Positions 35,400 through 44,707 of a DNA stretch of 64,000 bases are shown here, in pieces. The translations under genes were made by a program, and so were the position numbers. Below the pieces are notes generated by a model, which was not told the DNA's origin, did no database searches, and saw only the letters and a program-made list of their open reading frames with translations. The number at the start of each line of letters is the position of its first letter. Within the stretch, counting starts at the first letter, position 1. The stretch is from JADCRZ01 sp037718865 (GTDB lineage Bacteria > Bacteroidota > Bacteroidia > Chitinophagales > Chitinophagaceae), in the NCBI GenBank assembly GCA_037718865.1, contig JBBJMP010000003.1, forward strand, positions 186,001-250,000, in the 5' to 3' direction.

Positions 35400-37574
35400 T
35401 TACTGAACATCTACTAATTCATGATTTTGCAAAGCAAGTTTATCTATAGCTTCTTCATTTATGTTTATAGTATGCCTTGGATAAATCATTCTATACATGT
35501 TGTAAGCAAACACCAAATGCGAAGCCCACATTAATGTGCCGCCAATAGCACGCCATAGCCAGTAAGGTGCCATTAGGGAGACGCTATCAATAAATGGTTT
35601 TCCATCCATCCACATCATACCTTTTAAAGTGCCACCAATCATTAATGGAATGCTGTAAAACAACAGGCCTATGAATGCCATCCAGAAATGAATACCTACT
35701 GTTACCTGGGGTGGTTCTTGTCTTGTAAGTCTTGGAATAATGGCATATATGCCGCCCCAAAGAAAGAATGCTATAATGCCGTACATGGTTAAATGAGAGT
35801 GCGCTACTGTAAAATCGGTAAAGTGCCAGACAAGGTTGGTATAGCGAAATGCTTCCGCTGTACCCTGTAGTGAGCCGGAGAAATAAAATATTGTTCCGAT
35901 AATAAAGAAGGGCAGTGTGTAACTTCCGGAAACTTTATGCCAGGAGCCTTTAAAAGTCATTAAAAAATTGGTGGTGCCCGAAACAACGGGAATGACCATG
36001 CCCACACTGCCCACAATGGCTACCGTTTGTAGCGACCATGGAATGGCGCTGAAAACAAAATGGTGTGTACCAATAACAGTATAAAAAAATATTTGTGACC
36101 AAAAAGCAAGAATTCCAAGGCTGTAAGAATAAATAGGCTTATTAAGCTGCTGCGGTAAATAATAATATACAAGCCCCAGGGTAAACAACATAAACCACAT
36201 ACCAACACCCTGGTGCATGTAGTAACCCTGAGTAATTGTTTCGCCCAAACCGTTTTGCCAGAAAGGTAGATAGGCTACTATAGAAATGGTAATAGCAAAT
36301 ATAACCGCTGCCACAATATACCAGTTGGAGACATATATTTCTCTGGTTTTACGTTTAGCGACAGTTTTCAGAAAGTTAGCTAAAGTTATCGCCAGTCCGA
36401 TACCGAATAAAAGCTGAATGGGCCAGATATATTCACGGTATTCCCCACCGCCATTATTAATACCAGCCATTAAAGAAATACTTCCAAGCAGTACAGAAGC
36501 ATTAATGAGAAATAAAGTATACCATCCCCATTTTATGCTATGGATTTGTACGTTGCCCACACGTGGCACTACATAATATCCTAACCCTAACATAGCTAAT
36601 GAAGACCAACCCCAGAACACTGCATTGGTATGAACAGGTCTAAGCCTGCCAAAGCTTAACCAGCTTACATGGTCGGCATCAGGAGCTACGAATTTAATAC
36701 CTACATACTCGCCAACTGAAGTACCAAACACCAGCCATGCTGTTGCTGAAATCAGAAACCAGATAATTAGTTTTGACAATTGGGGGTCAACATCAGGACG
36801 TTTGAGCGCTTTCCTTTTCTCTGCAATAAAACGAATATTGGCATGTTCGTTTACATTGGTGATGATGCCTTTATCATCATTTACAGGCAATGAACCGGAA
36901 AGTTCATTATTCTGAAGTTTGTAATCAAGCACTGCTTTACGCTTTCTTAAAGTATCGGTTATTTCTGCTTCGGGTAAGGTTTTTAAGTACGCGGTTAACC
37001 GGTTTACTTCCGAAACGGTTTGATTGCGACGGTATTGTTTTATCATATTTATCACTTTCACTATCATCAATATAATACCGGCAAGAATTGGGGTAAGAAT
37101 TAAAATGAGCGTTATAACAATGCCGCCTTCGCTAAAGAGTGAAAAAGATTGTTTTCCAGGTGATTGCGCAAATAGATTTGTACTGAACAATGTTGCTCCT
37201 GCAATCATAAAAAGTATGAGAAGGGAATTGGCGGAATTATTACCAGACGGTTCAAACTTCATAGTGTCTATATATTTTAAATAAGTGTCAATCTGTTTAC
37301 TGTCGAGGCTATTCATATGTTCTTCTACTTTTCCGGTATGCTCACCCTTCAATTTCTTTCTCGTCAGTTGCATCATTTCTTTTGTTTTGATAGAGAGGAA
37401 TATTGTCGCAACCAGCAATACCAGTATCAGCAAACACAACAATATTATCTCTCCTATGCCCGGTTGCGCAGATACGGATGTCGCACTTTTAGCTTGTGCT
37501 AATAAAGAAAAAGGGAGTAATAAACATAAAATAAAAGGCAGTCGCTGCGCCTTACAATATTTATCGGTGCTCAT
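35400..37574 (-). CDS. ccoN: cbb3-type cytochrome c oxidase catalytic subunit (CcoN) with long N-terminal extension
   Basis: A 724-residue protein. The last 470 residues are CcoN: HTNAVFWGWSSLAML (haem b ligand), YYMHQGVGMWFML (CuB His), FFYTVIGTHHFVFS (CuB His-His, with the cross-linking-type Tyr six residues before), and DFTVAHSHLTMYG (haem ligands). The Tyr argues for oxygen reduction rather than NO reduction. The first 250 residues are unusual: a signal-like helix, a second helix around ILCLLILVLLVATIFL, a charged stretch, and a third near GIVITLILILTPIL; part may act as a CcoQ/CcoP-like tether. Transcribed from the Rrf2 gene side, 36 bp after it. Confidence 0.93.
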   Translation of the reverse strand: MSTDKYCKAQRLPFILCLLLPFSLLAQAKSATSVSAQPGIGEIILLCLLILVLLVATIFLSIKTKEMMQLTRKKLKGEHTGKVEEHMNSLDSKQIDTYLKYIDTMKFEPSGNNSANSLLILFMIAGATLFSTNLFAQSPGKQSFSLFSEGGIVITLILILTPILAGIILMIVKVINMIKQYRRNQTVSEVNRLTAYLKTLPEAEITDTLRKRKAVLDYKLQNNELSGSLPVNDDKGIITNVNEHANIRFIAEKRKALKRPDVDPQLSKLIIWFLISATAWLVFGTSVGEYVGIKFVAPDADHVSWLSFGRLRPVHTNAVFWGWSSLAMLGLGYYVVPRVGNVQIHSIKWGWYTLFLINASVLLGSISLMAGINNGGGEYREYIWPIQLLFGIGLAITLANFLKTVAKRKTREIYVSNWYIVAAVIFAITISIVAYLPFWQNGLGETITQGYYMHQGVGMWFMLFTLGLVYYYLPQQLNKPIYSYSLGILAFWSQIFFYTVIGTHHFVFSAIPWSLQTVAIVGSVGMVIPVVSGTTNFLMTFKGSWHKVSGSYTLPFFIIGTIFYFSGSLQGTAEAFRYTNLVWHFTDFTVAHSHLTMYGIIAFFLWGGIYAIIPRLTRQEPPQVTVGIHFWMAFIGLLFYSIPLMIGGTLKGMMWMDGKPFIDSVSLMAPYWLWRAIGGTLMWASHLVFAYNMYRMIYPRHTININEEAIDKLALQNHELVDVQ

Positions 37575-37610
37575 TATAAAATAATTAATGCTTTTATTTT
37601 TATCCGAAAG

Positions 37611-38045
37611 TCACCGCTGCTTCAGATAGGCCAGTTTGCCTTCCAGTTGCTCCTGCAGCTCACCCAGCTTTGCGCTTTGCAACATTTCATGTATATCCTT
37701 TCGCACTTTTACAAATTTATCGTGCATAGGGCAGGGCTTTTTTTCAGAACAGTAACTAAGTCCCAATCCACAACCGTAAAAAATTTTGTCTCCATCAACA
37801 GCCTTTACAATATCAGCCAACGAGTTTTGTAAAGAATGTTTGTCAAGATAGAAGCCCCCAGTAGGACCCTTAAGTGATTGCACTAAACCTTTTCTGCTTA
37901 AATCATGAAGAATTTTTGCGATGAAAGGCTCAGGAGCATCAATTGCTTCTGCTATCTCCTTAATCCCCGTTTTGCATCCGTTCTTTGATTTTTGCGATAT
38001 AAGAATCAAAGCACGTATTGCGTATTCACAAGTTTTTGAGAACAT
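37611..38045 (-). CDS. Rrf2-family redox/NO-sensing regulator, copy 2
   Basis: A 144-residue Rrf2 regulator: winged helix (MFSKTCEYAIRALILISQ, FIAKILHDLSRKGLVQSLKGPTGGFY) and cysteines CGLGLSYCSEKKPCPMH (about 93-108), an Fe-S ligand set nearly the same as in copy 1. It is the first gene of the oxidase operon, so it probably senses O2, NO or Fe-S status and controls ccoN and ccoO. Its own promoter region has a -7 box and a 5+5 bp palindrome. Confidence 0.91.
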   Translation of the reverse strand: MFSKTCEYAIRALILISQKSKNGCKTGIKEIAEAIDAPEPFIAKILHDLSRKGLVQSLKGPTGGFYLDKHSLQNSLADIVKAVDGDKIFYGCGLGLSYCSEKKPCPMHDKFVKVRKDIHEMLQSAKLGELQEQLEGKLAYLKQR

Positions 38046-38063
38046 TTTTAATTTTTACAGGGG

Positions 38064-38071
38064 CAAAGATA
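38064..38071 (-). promoter_or_regulatory. -7 promoter box of the rrf2-cco operon
   Basis: CAAAGATA on the + strand, read TATCTTTG, matches TAnnTTTG and is 19 bp before the rrf2 start. Confidence 0.55.
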
Positions 38072-38090
38072 AGAACGAAATTATTAATAA

Positions 38091-38106
38091 ATGACTTTTT
38101 TGTCAT
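38091..38106. promoter_or_regulatory. Palindrome ATGAC-N6-GTCAT upstream of rrf2
   Basis: Perfect 5-bp arms with a T6 spacer, covering the -33 region relative to the TATCTTTG box. A candidate autoregulatory site of the adjacent Rrf2 protein. Confidence 0.45.
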
Positions 38107-38251
38107 CTATTTATAAGTAGCTTTGCTGAAAGCAAATACGTTCAGAAGACGGAACTTATAGAAATTATTAATGCAAGCATATTAAAGCTTAAAAAGGTTC
38201 GACTTTGTTTATGGAGAATAATTTTAATAAACCCAATTAAATGAGTAACCT

Positions 38252-38830
38252 ATGATCAAAGCGGAATACAGTGATAAAAAATTGGTAGTAGATATACTTA
38301 CCAAATCATTTGACACAAATCAAAGTGTTAACTACATCGTAAAGCAAGACAAAAAAAGAGTACAGCGAGTTAGCTCTTTAATGGATTATTCTTTTGAGGT
38401 CTGTTATTTATTGGAGATGTTCTTATCAGACGATAAAAAAGCATGTGCACTGATAACTTATCCCGATAAAAAAAAGACTACCCTCAAATCTATACTACTG
38501 GATATAAAGTTGATCCTTTCTTCTGTCGGCTTAAAGAATATTAAAAAAACACTTGCAAGGGAATCATTGATAAACAAAATACAACCAAAGGAGCTAAAGT
38601 ATTATTTATGGTTTATTGGTGTAGATCCCGAATATCAAAATGAAGGCATTGGAAGTGTTCTCCTGGATGAAATTATCGAGGATAGCGAACACAAGAAAAG
38701 ACCAATCTATCTGGAAACTTCAACTTTGAAAAATTTGCCCTGGTACAAAAAGTTTCGTTTTCAAGTTTACCATGAAATGGATCTAAGCTATAAGTTATTT
38801 TTGCTTAAGAGGGTATTGGATAAAAAATAA
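38252..38830 (+). CDS. GNAT-family N-acetyltransferase
   Basis: A 192-residue GNAT protein. The acetyl-CoA site is LWFIGVDPEYQNEGIGSVLLDEII (QNEGIGS is the Q/R-x-x-G-x-G/A loop, about residues 130-137), followed by YLETSTLKNLPWYKKFRFQV. No signal peptide. Substrate cannot be predicted. It is divergent from the rrf2-cco operon and followed after 5 bp by a membrane protein gene, so those two are probably co-transcribed. Confidence 0.88.
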   Translation: MIKAEYSDKKLVVDILTKSFDTNQSVNYIVKQDKKRVQRVSSLMDYSFEVCYLLEMFLSDDKKACALITYPDKKKTTLKSILLDIKLILSSVGLKNIKKTLARESLINKIQPKELKYYLWFIGVDPEYQNEGIGSVLLDEIIEDSEHKKRPIYLETSTLKNLPWYKKFRFQVYHEMDLSYKLFLLKRVLDKK

Positions 38831-38835
38831 GGCGG

Positions 38836-39327
38836 ATGCTTGTGTTTGGTACACAAATGCACATTGTCACATTTATTTTTGTGAGCATAGAAATAGTTAT
38901 CTTTTTCTATCTGATAATATACAAGTTAGCCAGACCAGATGATAAGATAACTTTCCTGAATATCATTTTAATCTTCCTGCTAATAACCTATAACATTACT
39001 GGTGGCTTATTGCCCGATCCGAACATGCCGGGTTCATTCTTTACTCAGGAAGCCATTGCCTATGCTACAGGATTTATTACACCTTGCTATTTCCCGTATT
39101 ACGTTTACAAAGCCTTTGGCTTAGAAAAGATGAAGTTTCATGCTTGTAAAGGCGTTTATTTCTTCTTGATTATACCCTATATCATTTTCGTTATTGTATT
39201 TGCTATCTCAGACAATTTAACCACAGCGCAAAACGTGCTTATTCTTCCGGAGTTGTATGCTTTATGGGTGATTTATACTTTAATCAAAGCCATCAAACAC
39301 AAATATGGCAACCTTCTTACAAGGTAA
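38836..39327 (+). CDS. Multi-helix membrane protein, possibly C-terminally truncated
   Basis: A 163-residue protein with about five hydrophobic helices (VTFIFVSIEIVIFFYLIIY, IILIFLLITYNI, YFPYYVYKAF, VYFFLIIPYIIFVIVFAI, ELYALWVIYTLIKAI). It ends soon after a basic KHKYGNLLTR, which in sensor proteins is where a kinase or HTH domain would begin, so it may be the membrane part of a broken regulator. It starts 5 bp after the GNAT gene; ATG at 38857 is an alternative. No family assigned. Confidence 0.5.
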   Translation: MLVFGTQMHIVTFIFVSIEIVIFFYLIIYKLARPDDKITFLNIILIFLLITYNITGGLLPDPNMPGSFFTQEAIAYATGFITPCYFPYYVYKAFGLEKMKFHACKGVYFFLIIPYIIFVIVFAISDNLTTAQNVLILPELYALWVIYTLIKAIKHKYGNLLTR

Positions 39328-39445
39328 TAATTCGGTGAGCACTACATTTGATTGCACTCATAGCGCCATTACATTTGCAAAGTAATACTTAGAAAGGGTG
39401 ATGCTGTAAATGTGGTGGATGTGGGTTCTTTGAGAAGATTGCAGA

Positions 39446-39790
39446 TTATTGAGTTACTGGCTTTGTTTGGCCTTCTTCTCTAAGCTGCTTCCATACTGAT
39501 GGCAATAATTCCCGGAGTCTGTTAATAGGATGTGTTGATATGCGGGTGTAAAAATCCCTAAGCCAGGTATAGGGATCAACATCGTTCTTCTTGCACGTTT
39601 CGAGTAAGGAATAAAATATGGCTCCTCTTTGTGCTTCATCTTCGTTTCCGGCGAACATATAATTTTTCCGGCCGAGCGTGACCGGTCTCAGGGCATTCTC
39701 CACCAAATTAGTATCTGGCAACAGAGGCCCGTCTGTTGTATATACCATCAATCTGTCCCATATTTTCAGCGTGTAGCTGATTACATGGAT
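39446..39790 (-). pseudogene. IS66-family transposase (TnpC), C-terminal remnant
   Basis: The minus strand reads ISYTLKIWDRLMVYTTDG, LVENALRPVTLGRKNYMFAG, RGAIFYSLLETCKKNDVDPY and TWLRDFYTRISTHPIN, the end of IS66 TnpC including its last catalytic Glu (NLVENALRP). The first three quarters of the gene and the tnpA/tnpB genes are absent. The upstream continuation of the frame is unrelated. A dead fragment. Confidence 0.85.
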
Positions 39791-39861
39791 GGAATATGCA
39801 GTTACAATATTAATAGCTCTTGCGATGTATGTACTACATAGTGATTGCAGTACTCTATTAC

Positions 39862-40257
39862 ATGAACGAAATTTCAAGCCTACGGTTTAAAAAGGAAAGT
39901 CAGCAAAAAAATAACTTATCCAGTGATTATCTGAAAAAAAGTGGAGATACAGAAAGCTTTGATACATCTTTTCAAAATCAAATTAAGGATAATCAAAATC
40001 AGGAATTTGAAAATAATTTTTACCATAATGAAGATATTGAAGAAAAAGCTGTCCGCAATAGACTAACTGATGAAACAAATTTCTCAACCTCTCCACTTTT
40101 AGCCCAAACTGAACTATTTCCTTCTCATCAAAAATATAATCCTTCAATTCGAGAAACAGATGATACGTTTGAACAAGTCGAGGAATTAACAGCCGGTCTG
40201 AAAGAAGCGATTGAAGAAGCACCTCGCAAAAAACATATCAAACAAAAATTATCATAA
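39862..40257 (+). CDS. Hypothetical hydrophilic protein
   Basis: About 131 residues from ATG 39862 (MNEISSLRFKKESQQKNN). Very hydrophilic and rich in Asn, Gln, Glu and Lys, likely disordered in the first 90 residues, with a helical C-terminus EQVEELTAGLKEAIEEAPRK and a KKHIKQKLS tail. No signal, no membrane helix, no family recognised. It lies between transposase and glycosidase remnants, so it could be a passenger gene or the tail of a lost larger gene. Confidence 0.4.
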   Translation: MNEISSLRFKKESQQKNNLSSDYLKKSGDTESFDTSFQNQIKDNQNQEFENNFYHNEDIEEKAVRNRLTDETNFSTSPLLAQTELFPSHQKYNPSIRETDDTFEQVEELTAGLKEAIEEAPRKKHIKQKLS

Positions 40258-40261
40258 TAAG

Positions 40262-41090
40262 GTGTTTTACTTATTCTTTACTATGGTCAAAAGTGAATCG
40301 GATGGCAAAGTGTATTTTTATACCGCCATTGCGTGAGTACAGTAAAGATTTAAGAAAATGGAACGATATAAAAATATTGACCGCACGTGACCAAAATCTT
40401 GATTATTCAAGTCCCGGAAACGTTATCCGCTTCAAAAACGATTGGATACTCTGTTTGCAAACCTATCCCCGCCCCGGCTACTATATTAAGGATATGCCCA
40501 AATTTGGTACAGGAGCTGCACGGCTCTATATTATGAGAAGCAAAAATCTTAAAACATGGAGCTTACCAGAACTGATACCGGTAAAAGGTAGGGAAGTTTC
40601 GCAAAAGGATATGGGAAGAATGATAAACCCCTATCTGTTGGAAGATAAAGATGAAAAAGGAAAATGGTGGTGTTTCTACAAACAGAATGGAGTAAGTATG
40701 AGCTACACCTACGATTTTAGAAATTGGAAGTATTTTGGGCATACCGAATCTGGAGAAAATGTATGTGTACTGAAAGAAAATAATGAGTACATCCTTTTCC
40801 ACTCGCCTAAAAACGGTATCGGAATTAAAAAATCCAGGGATCTAAAAAATTGGAAGGAATTTGGAAACCTGATAACATTGGGTCAAAAACACTGGCCATG
40901 GGCTAAAGGAAGGATTACCGCAGGAACCGTTGTGGCTCTAAGGGAAAATCCAAACTATGGTCATTACCTGATGTTCTTCCATGGATCGGGTCCGTTGACC
41001 GAGGAAGAAGGAGATTTTGATAAAAATGCCTCAATTGGTATTGCCTGGAGCAAAGATTTGGAACATTGGAACTGGCCAGGTAAAGAATAA
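40262..41090 (+). pseudogene. GH43/GH32-like beta-propeller protein, 5'-truncated and frameshifted
   Basis: The frame from 40293 gives a five-bladed propeller fold protein: TARDQNLDYSSPGNVIRF, GRMINPYLLEDKDEKGKWWCFY, SMSYTYDFRNWKYFG, GENVCVLKENNEYILFH and SIGIAWSKDLEHWNWPGK. Just before, a different frame (from 40262) reads FYLFFTMVKSESDGKVYFYT and AIA, then a stop, and REYSKDLRKW continues in the long frame. So the natural reading crosses a small insertion near 40335, and the first part of the protein is missing. Only the C-terminal two thirds remain, without signal peptide. Related proteins act on arabinose-, xylose- or fructose-containing glycans. Confidence 0.6.
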
Positions 41091-41230
41091 ATCATGCCAA
41101 TGTATTTCAAAAATAAGATTAAAGAAACTGTTTAGTTAACTTAAAAGATACCCTGCATTCGTCATAATATTTTTGCTTTTGCGGGATGGTTAAGCTACGG
41201 GCTAACGAAGCGAAGATTATAGGGCAGCTG

Positions 41231-43600
41231 CTATTGCAATTCACCTGGCGGCAACTGGCTTGTTCCCCAATTCTTGTTTGGAACGGAACCTAAATTATAA
41301 CGCAGCGTCCCTCCTTTTACAATTTCGTCATGATAAATCCACGCCCTGTTTAACGGCTTGCCATTTAATGTTGCTGAATGTATATATTCATTCTTCGGTG
41401 AATTGTTGTCTGCGATGATCGTAAACGTTTTACCGGGATAAAATTTGTTATCAAGATGAATAACTATTTTACTAAACACCGGTGTGGTTAATGTATAAAA
41501 AGGCTTTGTTGCGCAGCCCCCATCTGTTTCAAACAGGCCAAGGCTTAGTAACACATAATAAGCACCCATCTGGCCTTCATCTTCTTCACCAACCCATCCT
41601 TGAAAGGGTGAAGTGTTATACATAGTTGAAGCAATCTGTCTGCTGTAATGTTGTGTAAGAAATGGTTTTCCGGCATAAGTAAAATAAAAAGGAATAGCAA
41701 GAGAAGGCTGGTTGCCCATATCAAACAAATTGTTTTTGAGACCTTCCGCGAGCCTGTTTGTAAATGTATCTTTCCCCATTTTTTTAAGTACCCATTGAAT
41801 ATCATGCGGGGCAAAAAATGTATATTGATACGGTGTGCCTTCCATGAAACCTTTGCCGTTCCACCCGCCAACAGTTCCATATTCAAACGCTTTAAAAGGC
41901 GAAACCCAACTGCCATCTGCATTGCGTTGCCTTACATAGTTGATGGATGTATCATAAATATTCCGGTAATTTTTGGATCGGGCTAAAAATTTTTTATAAG
42001 TTGAATCCTTTCCCAGTGCTTTTGCAAATTGTGCGAAACACCAGTCATCGTAGGCATATTCAAACGTGTTACTGGCCGGGCCATCCTCATCCGCCACATA
42101 GCCGTTATCCATATACGATTTCAAATGCCGGTTACCCGCAAAGCCACCACATGGATAATCTTCGCCAAGTGTGGTATAATCATGTAAAATATGCTTATAC
42201 GCATTTTCTGCATCGAAACTTCTGATGCCTTTTTGATAAGCGCTGATAATTAAACTGTTTTGATGTTGCCCGCCCATAATTGGTGAATAACCTAATGCCA
42301 CCGGTGCATAAGGAATCCAACCGCCTTTATCTGCCAGTTCAAGTAATGCATTTGTCCAGCTTAATGCCACCTGCGGACTAATCAGGGTCCAAACCGGCGT
42401 TAAATTCCATTGCGTTCCCCACAACGCATCACTGCTGTAAACCGCATCTGTGTTATGTTTCAGTTGTTGTATATTTTTGCAGGCATCCACATATTTCCCA
42501 TTTACATCGTTCATTATGCTTTTACCTGTGTAACACCTGTAGAGGTTTGTATAAAATTTTTCTTTGTCATTTTCATTGCTGCCATAGACTTCAACCTTGT
42601 TTAGCAAATCGTTCCATATTTTTTTGCCCTGCTGAACATACTTGTCAAAATCAAATTTAAAGGAGGTAGTTTCTTCATCAAGATTAAGCTTTGCATCCTC
42701 CATGCTTACAAAAGAAATCCCCGATTGAACAATTACCTTTTCATTTGTACCTGTTGAAAAATGTAGCACGGCGCCGCTGCCTGCAGCCGCTTTAAAATTG
42801 CTGATGTTGGTGGTAATGTGGCTCTGCTGCCGCCAACCGGTTCCATAGTTGGTTTCTTTGCCGGTATAAGGTTGGTTAATGAAACCATCTGCAGAATCAA
42901 TCGCTTTACTTAAATGAATAAAAAAATAGACGGTGTAATCAGGGGCATAACTGCTTCTTTGCTTAATGTAACCCCTGAATGTAGTTGGTGAAATTTTTTC
43001 AAACGAAGTCTCATATACATCATTTTTTTCCTCTGCAACTGCATCAAAGTTTATGAGCAGGTGCGCCTGTTTTGTGGCAGGATACGTTAAGCGCATGAGC
43101 CCGCAATGCATAGTGCTGGTAAGTTCTGCTTTCACATTGTAATCCAGCAAGTCAACACTGTAATACGAAGGGGCTCCGTGCTCTGTTTTCTTATCAAACC
43201 GTGAACGGTAACCAGCCGTCCACATGGTGCCAAACGGTCCATCAGGAGGGCCGGGATAGGTTTTCATCCAACCCTCATTTGCATACATACTTCCGGTGAT
43301 GGGCATCATGCTTAAGCCACTTAAGCCCATTGCGTGCAAGTAGCTGAATCCACTGATGCTTGAAATAGTATATTCATAACCACCATTCCAAACATTTTGC
43401 TGATTATCGGGGCTTAACTTTACCTTTCCAAAAGGCAACGTAGCGCCGGGAAACATCATCCATCGTGAGTTAGAAGTGCCTGTGAAAACATTTACATAAT
43501 CAACCGGTTGTTTTTGTGCTGACAGATTATTCAGAAAAAGTGATTGCAAAATCAGGAGAACAAAAAAACTTTTCTTCTTAATTGATCTTTTACTGTTCAT
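41231..43600 (-). CDS. GH92 family alpha-mannosidase
   Basis: A 789-residue secreted enzyme, full length. Signal peptide to about 29 (LFLNNLSAQ). The N-terminal beta domain has VNVFTGTSNSRWMMFPGATLPFGKVKLSPD and SYLHAMGLSG; the (alpha/alpha)6 part has YSSDALWGTQWNLTPVWTLISP, YSPIMGGQHQNSLI and the WVGEEDEGQMGAYYVLLSLGLF loop with acidic catalytic residues and a Gln; then FYTLTTPVFSKIVIHLDN. GH92 enzymes are Ca-dependent, inverting exo-alpha-mannosidases acting on N-glycan or fungal mannan. It stands alone, with a possible AraC-type site upstream at 43646-43663 and a broken AraC gene beyond it. Confidence 0.93.
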   Translation of the reverse strand: MNSKRSIKKKSFFVLLILQSLFLNNLSAQKQPVDYVNVFTGTSNSRWMMFPGATLPFGKVKLSPDNQQNVWNGGYEYTISSISGFSYLHAMGLSGLSMMPITGSMYANEGWMKTYPGPPDGPFGTMWTAGYRSRFDKKTEHGAPSYYSVDLLDYNVKAELTSTMHCGLMRLTYPATKQAHLLINFDAVAEEKNDVYETSFEKISPTTFRGYIKQRSSYAPDYTVYFFIHLSKAIDSADGFINQPYTGKETNYGTGWRQQSHITTNISNFKAAAGSGAVLHFSTGTNEKVIVQSGISFVSMEDAKLNLDEETTSFKFDFDKYVQQGKKIWNDLLNKVEVYGSNENDKEKFYTNLYRCYTGKSIMNDVNGKYVDACKNIQQLKHNTDAVYSSDALWGTQWNLTPVWTLISPQVALSWTNALLELADKGGWIPYAPVALGYSPIMGGQHQNSLIISAYQKGIRSFDAENAYKHILHDYTTLGEDYPCGGFAGNRHLKSYMDNGYVADEDGPASNTFEYAYDDWCFAQFAKALGKDSTYKKFLARSKNYRNIYDTSINYVRQRNADGSWVSPFKAFEYGTVGGWNGKGFMEGTPYQYTFFAPHDIQWVLKKMGKDTFTNRLAEGLKNNLFDMGNQPSLAIPFYFTYAGKPFLTQHYSRQIASTMYNTSPFQGWVGEEDEGQMGAYYVLLSLGLFETDGGCATKPFYTLTTPVFSKIVIHLDNKFYPGKTFTIIADNNSPKNEYIHSATLNGKPLNRAWIYHDEIVKGGTLRYNLGSVPNKNWGTSQLPPGELQ

Positions 43601-43645
43601 AAATGAATGTAGATTTTAGTCTGATTTCAGGGGCTTTTAAAGAAT

Positions 43646-43663
43646 ATTAACACAATATCAACC
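43646..43663 (+). promoter_or_regulatory. Operator-like direct repeat upstream of GH92
   Basis: ATTAACA-CAAT-ATCAACC is one mismatch per half-site from the RTTRACC-N4-RTTAACC sites at 54767 and 60698, in the same orientation. It lies only 46 bp before the GH92 start and has no clear -7 box below it, so it is weaker. Confidence 0.3.
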
Positions 43664-43823
43664 TTATAGAAATATTTAGAGGTAATTTGTGGCTTTGATT
43701 GGTCAATTGAAATGGATAATTTCTTTTTGCGCAAATACTTTATTACCTCCTGGTAATGCGATTAAAATGCATATTGTTGTTTTAATGAACCTCATCTGAT
43801 AATTAAAACCCTGATAAATGATT

Positions 43824-44707
43824 TTATACAAAAGTCCTTATTCCAACAGATGTGTATGAATTTCTAAAATCTTTTGGAGTAGTATCTTTTTTCTTTTTAA
43901 AAAATGCGGTTAAAGTTTGACATATTGTTGAATCCGCATTTATAGGCAATTTCGTTTATGCTTTGCGTTGTGTCAATAAGCATGCGAGAGGCATGGCCTA
44001 TACGGACATCATTTAATGCGTCGATAAAAGTTTTTCCCGTTCTTAATTTAAAAAATTCTGCTTAATGAAACTTCCGTCATTCCGCCTATCTTTGCTGCAT
44101 CTCCCAGAGTAATATTCTGGCTGAAATTATCATTCACAAACTACATAATTTTTTCAATTCTCCGGCTTTTATAAGTAGAAATCTCTTCTTTTAATGATGA
44201 ATCAGAAAGTGTTTGGAAACTTCTTGAAATAGAAAGATCATGAAGAATCGACATTAATTCCAATACGGAATCAAAACCATTCTTCTTCGTCAAATCAGTA
44301 ATACGCGGCATAATGGCAAGGAAAACGGTTTTAGAAAACAAAACACCTCCGGAAGAACGTTGAAAACGATTCCTTATGGAACTCACTTGATTTCGTTGTA
44401 AAAACTTTTCATCAAACAGATCACGGTGGAACTAGATGGTAATTTCATGAATAATTTTGTCCTTGCATTTATGAGTAAACCAGCCGTGTTGCAGGTTAGA
44501 ACCTACCAATACCAATTCGATATCCCCTATTTCTGCCATATGATCTCCAATCACTCTTTGAGCACCGGCCGCATTTTTTATAAAATTCAATTCAAATTCT
44601 GTATGAATATGCAATGGGAAAACAAATTCTTTTTTCTTGCGCGAGAACACAGAAAAACAATCGCTTTGTGTGAGAGGGGTTACTTCACACAATATATTTT
44701 CATTCAT
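43824..44707 (-). pseudogene. AraC-family regulator with several lesions
   Basis: The full family layout is still legible on the - strand. The N-terminal cupin part is KEFVFPLHIHTEFELNFIKN (from 44707). TAG at 44432-44434 follows ITI and the frame goes on FHRDLFDEKFLQRNQVSSIR. A second TAG at 44141-44143 follows IEKIM, then FVNDNFSQNITLGDAAKIGG leads into the HTH region. There SRIF-LRTGKTF and NRIF-KKK each contain a T6 run where five T would keep the frame. It ends SYTSVGIRTFV at 43824. Related to the intact AraC gene at 60778. Probably once controlled the adjacent GH92 gene. Confidence 0.72.

Noticed and set aside
38190..38215. GGTTCGA word suggesting a tRNA T-loop
   Set aside because: No cloverleaf arms or anticodon stem can be built around it.
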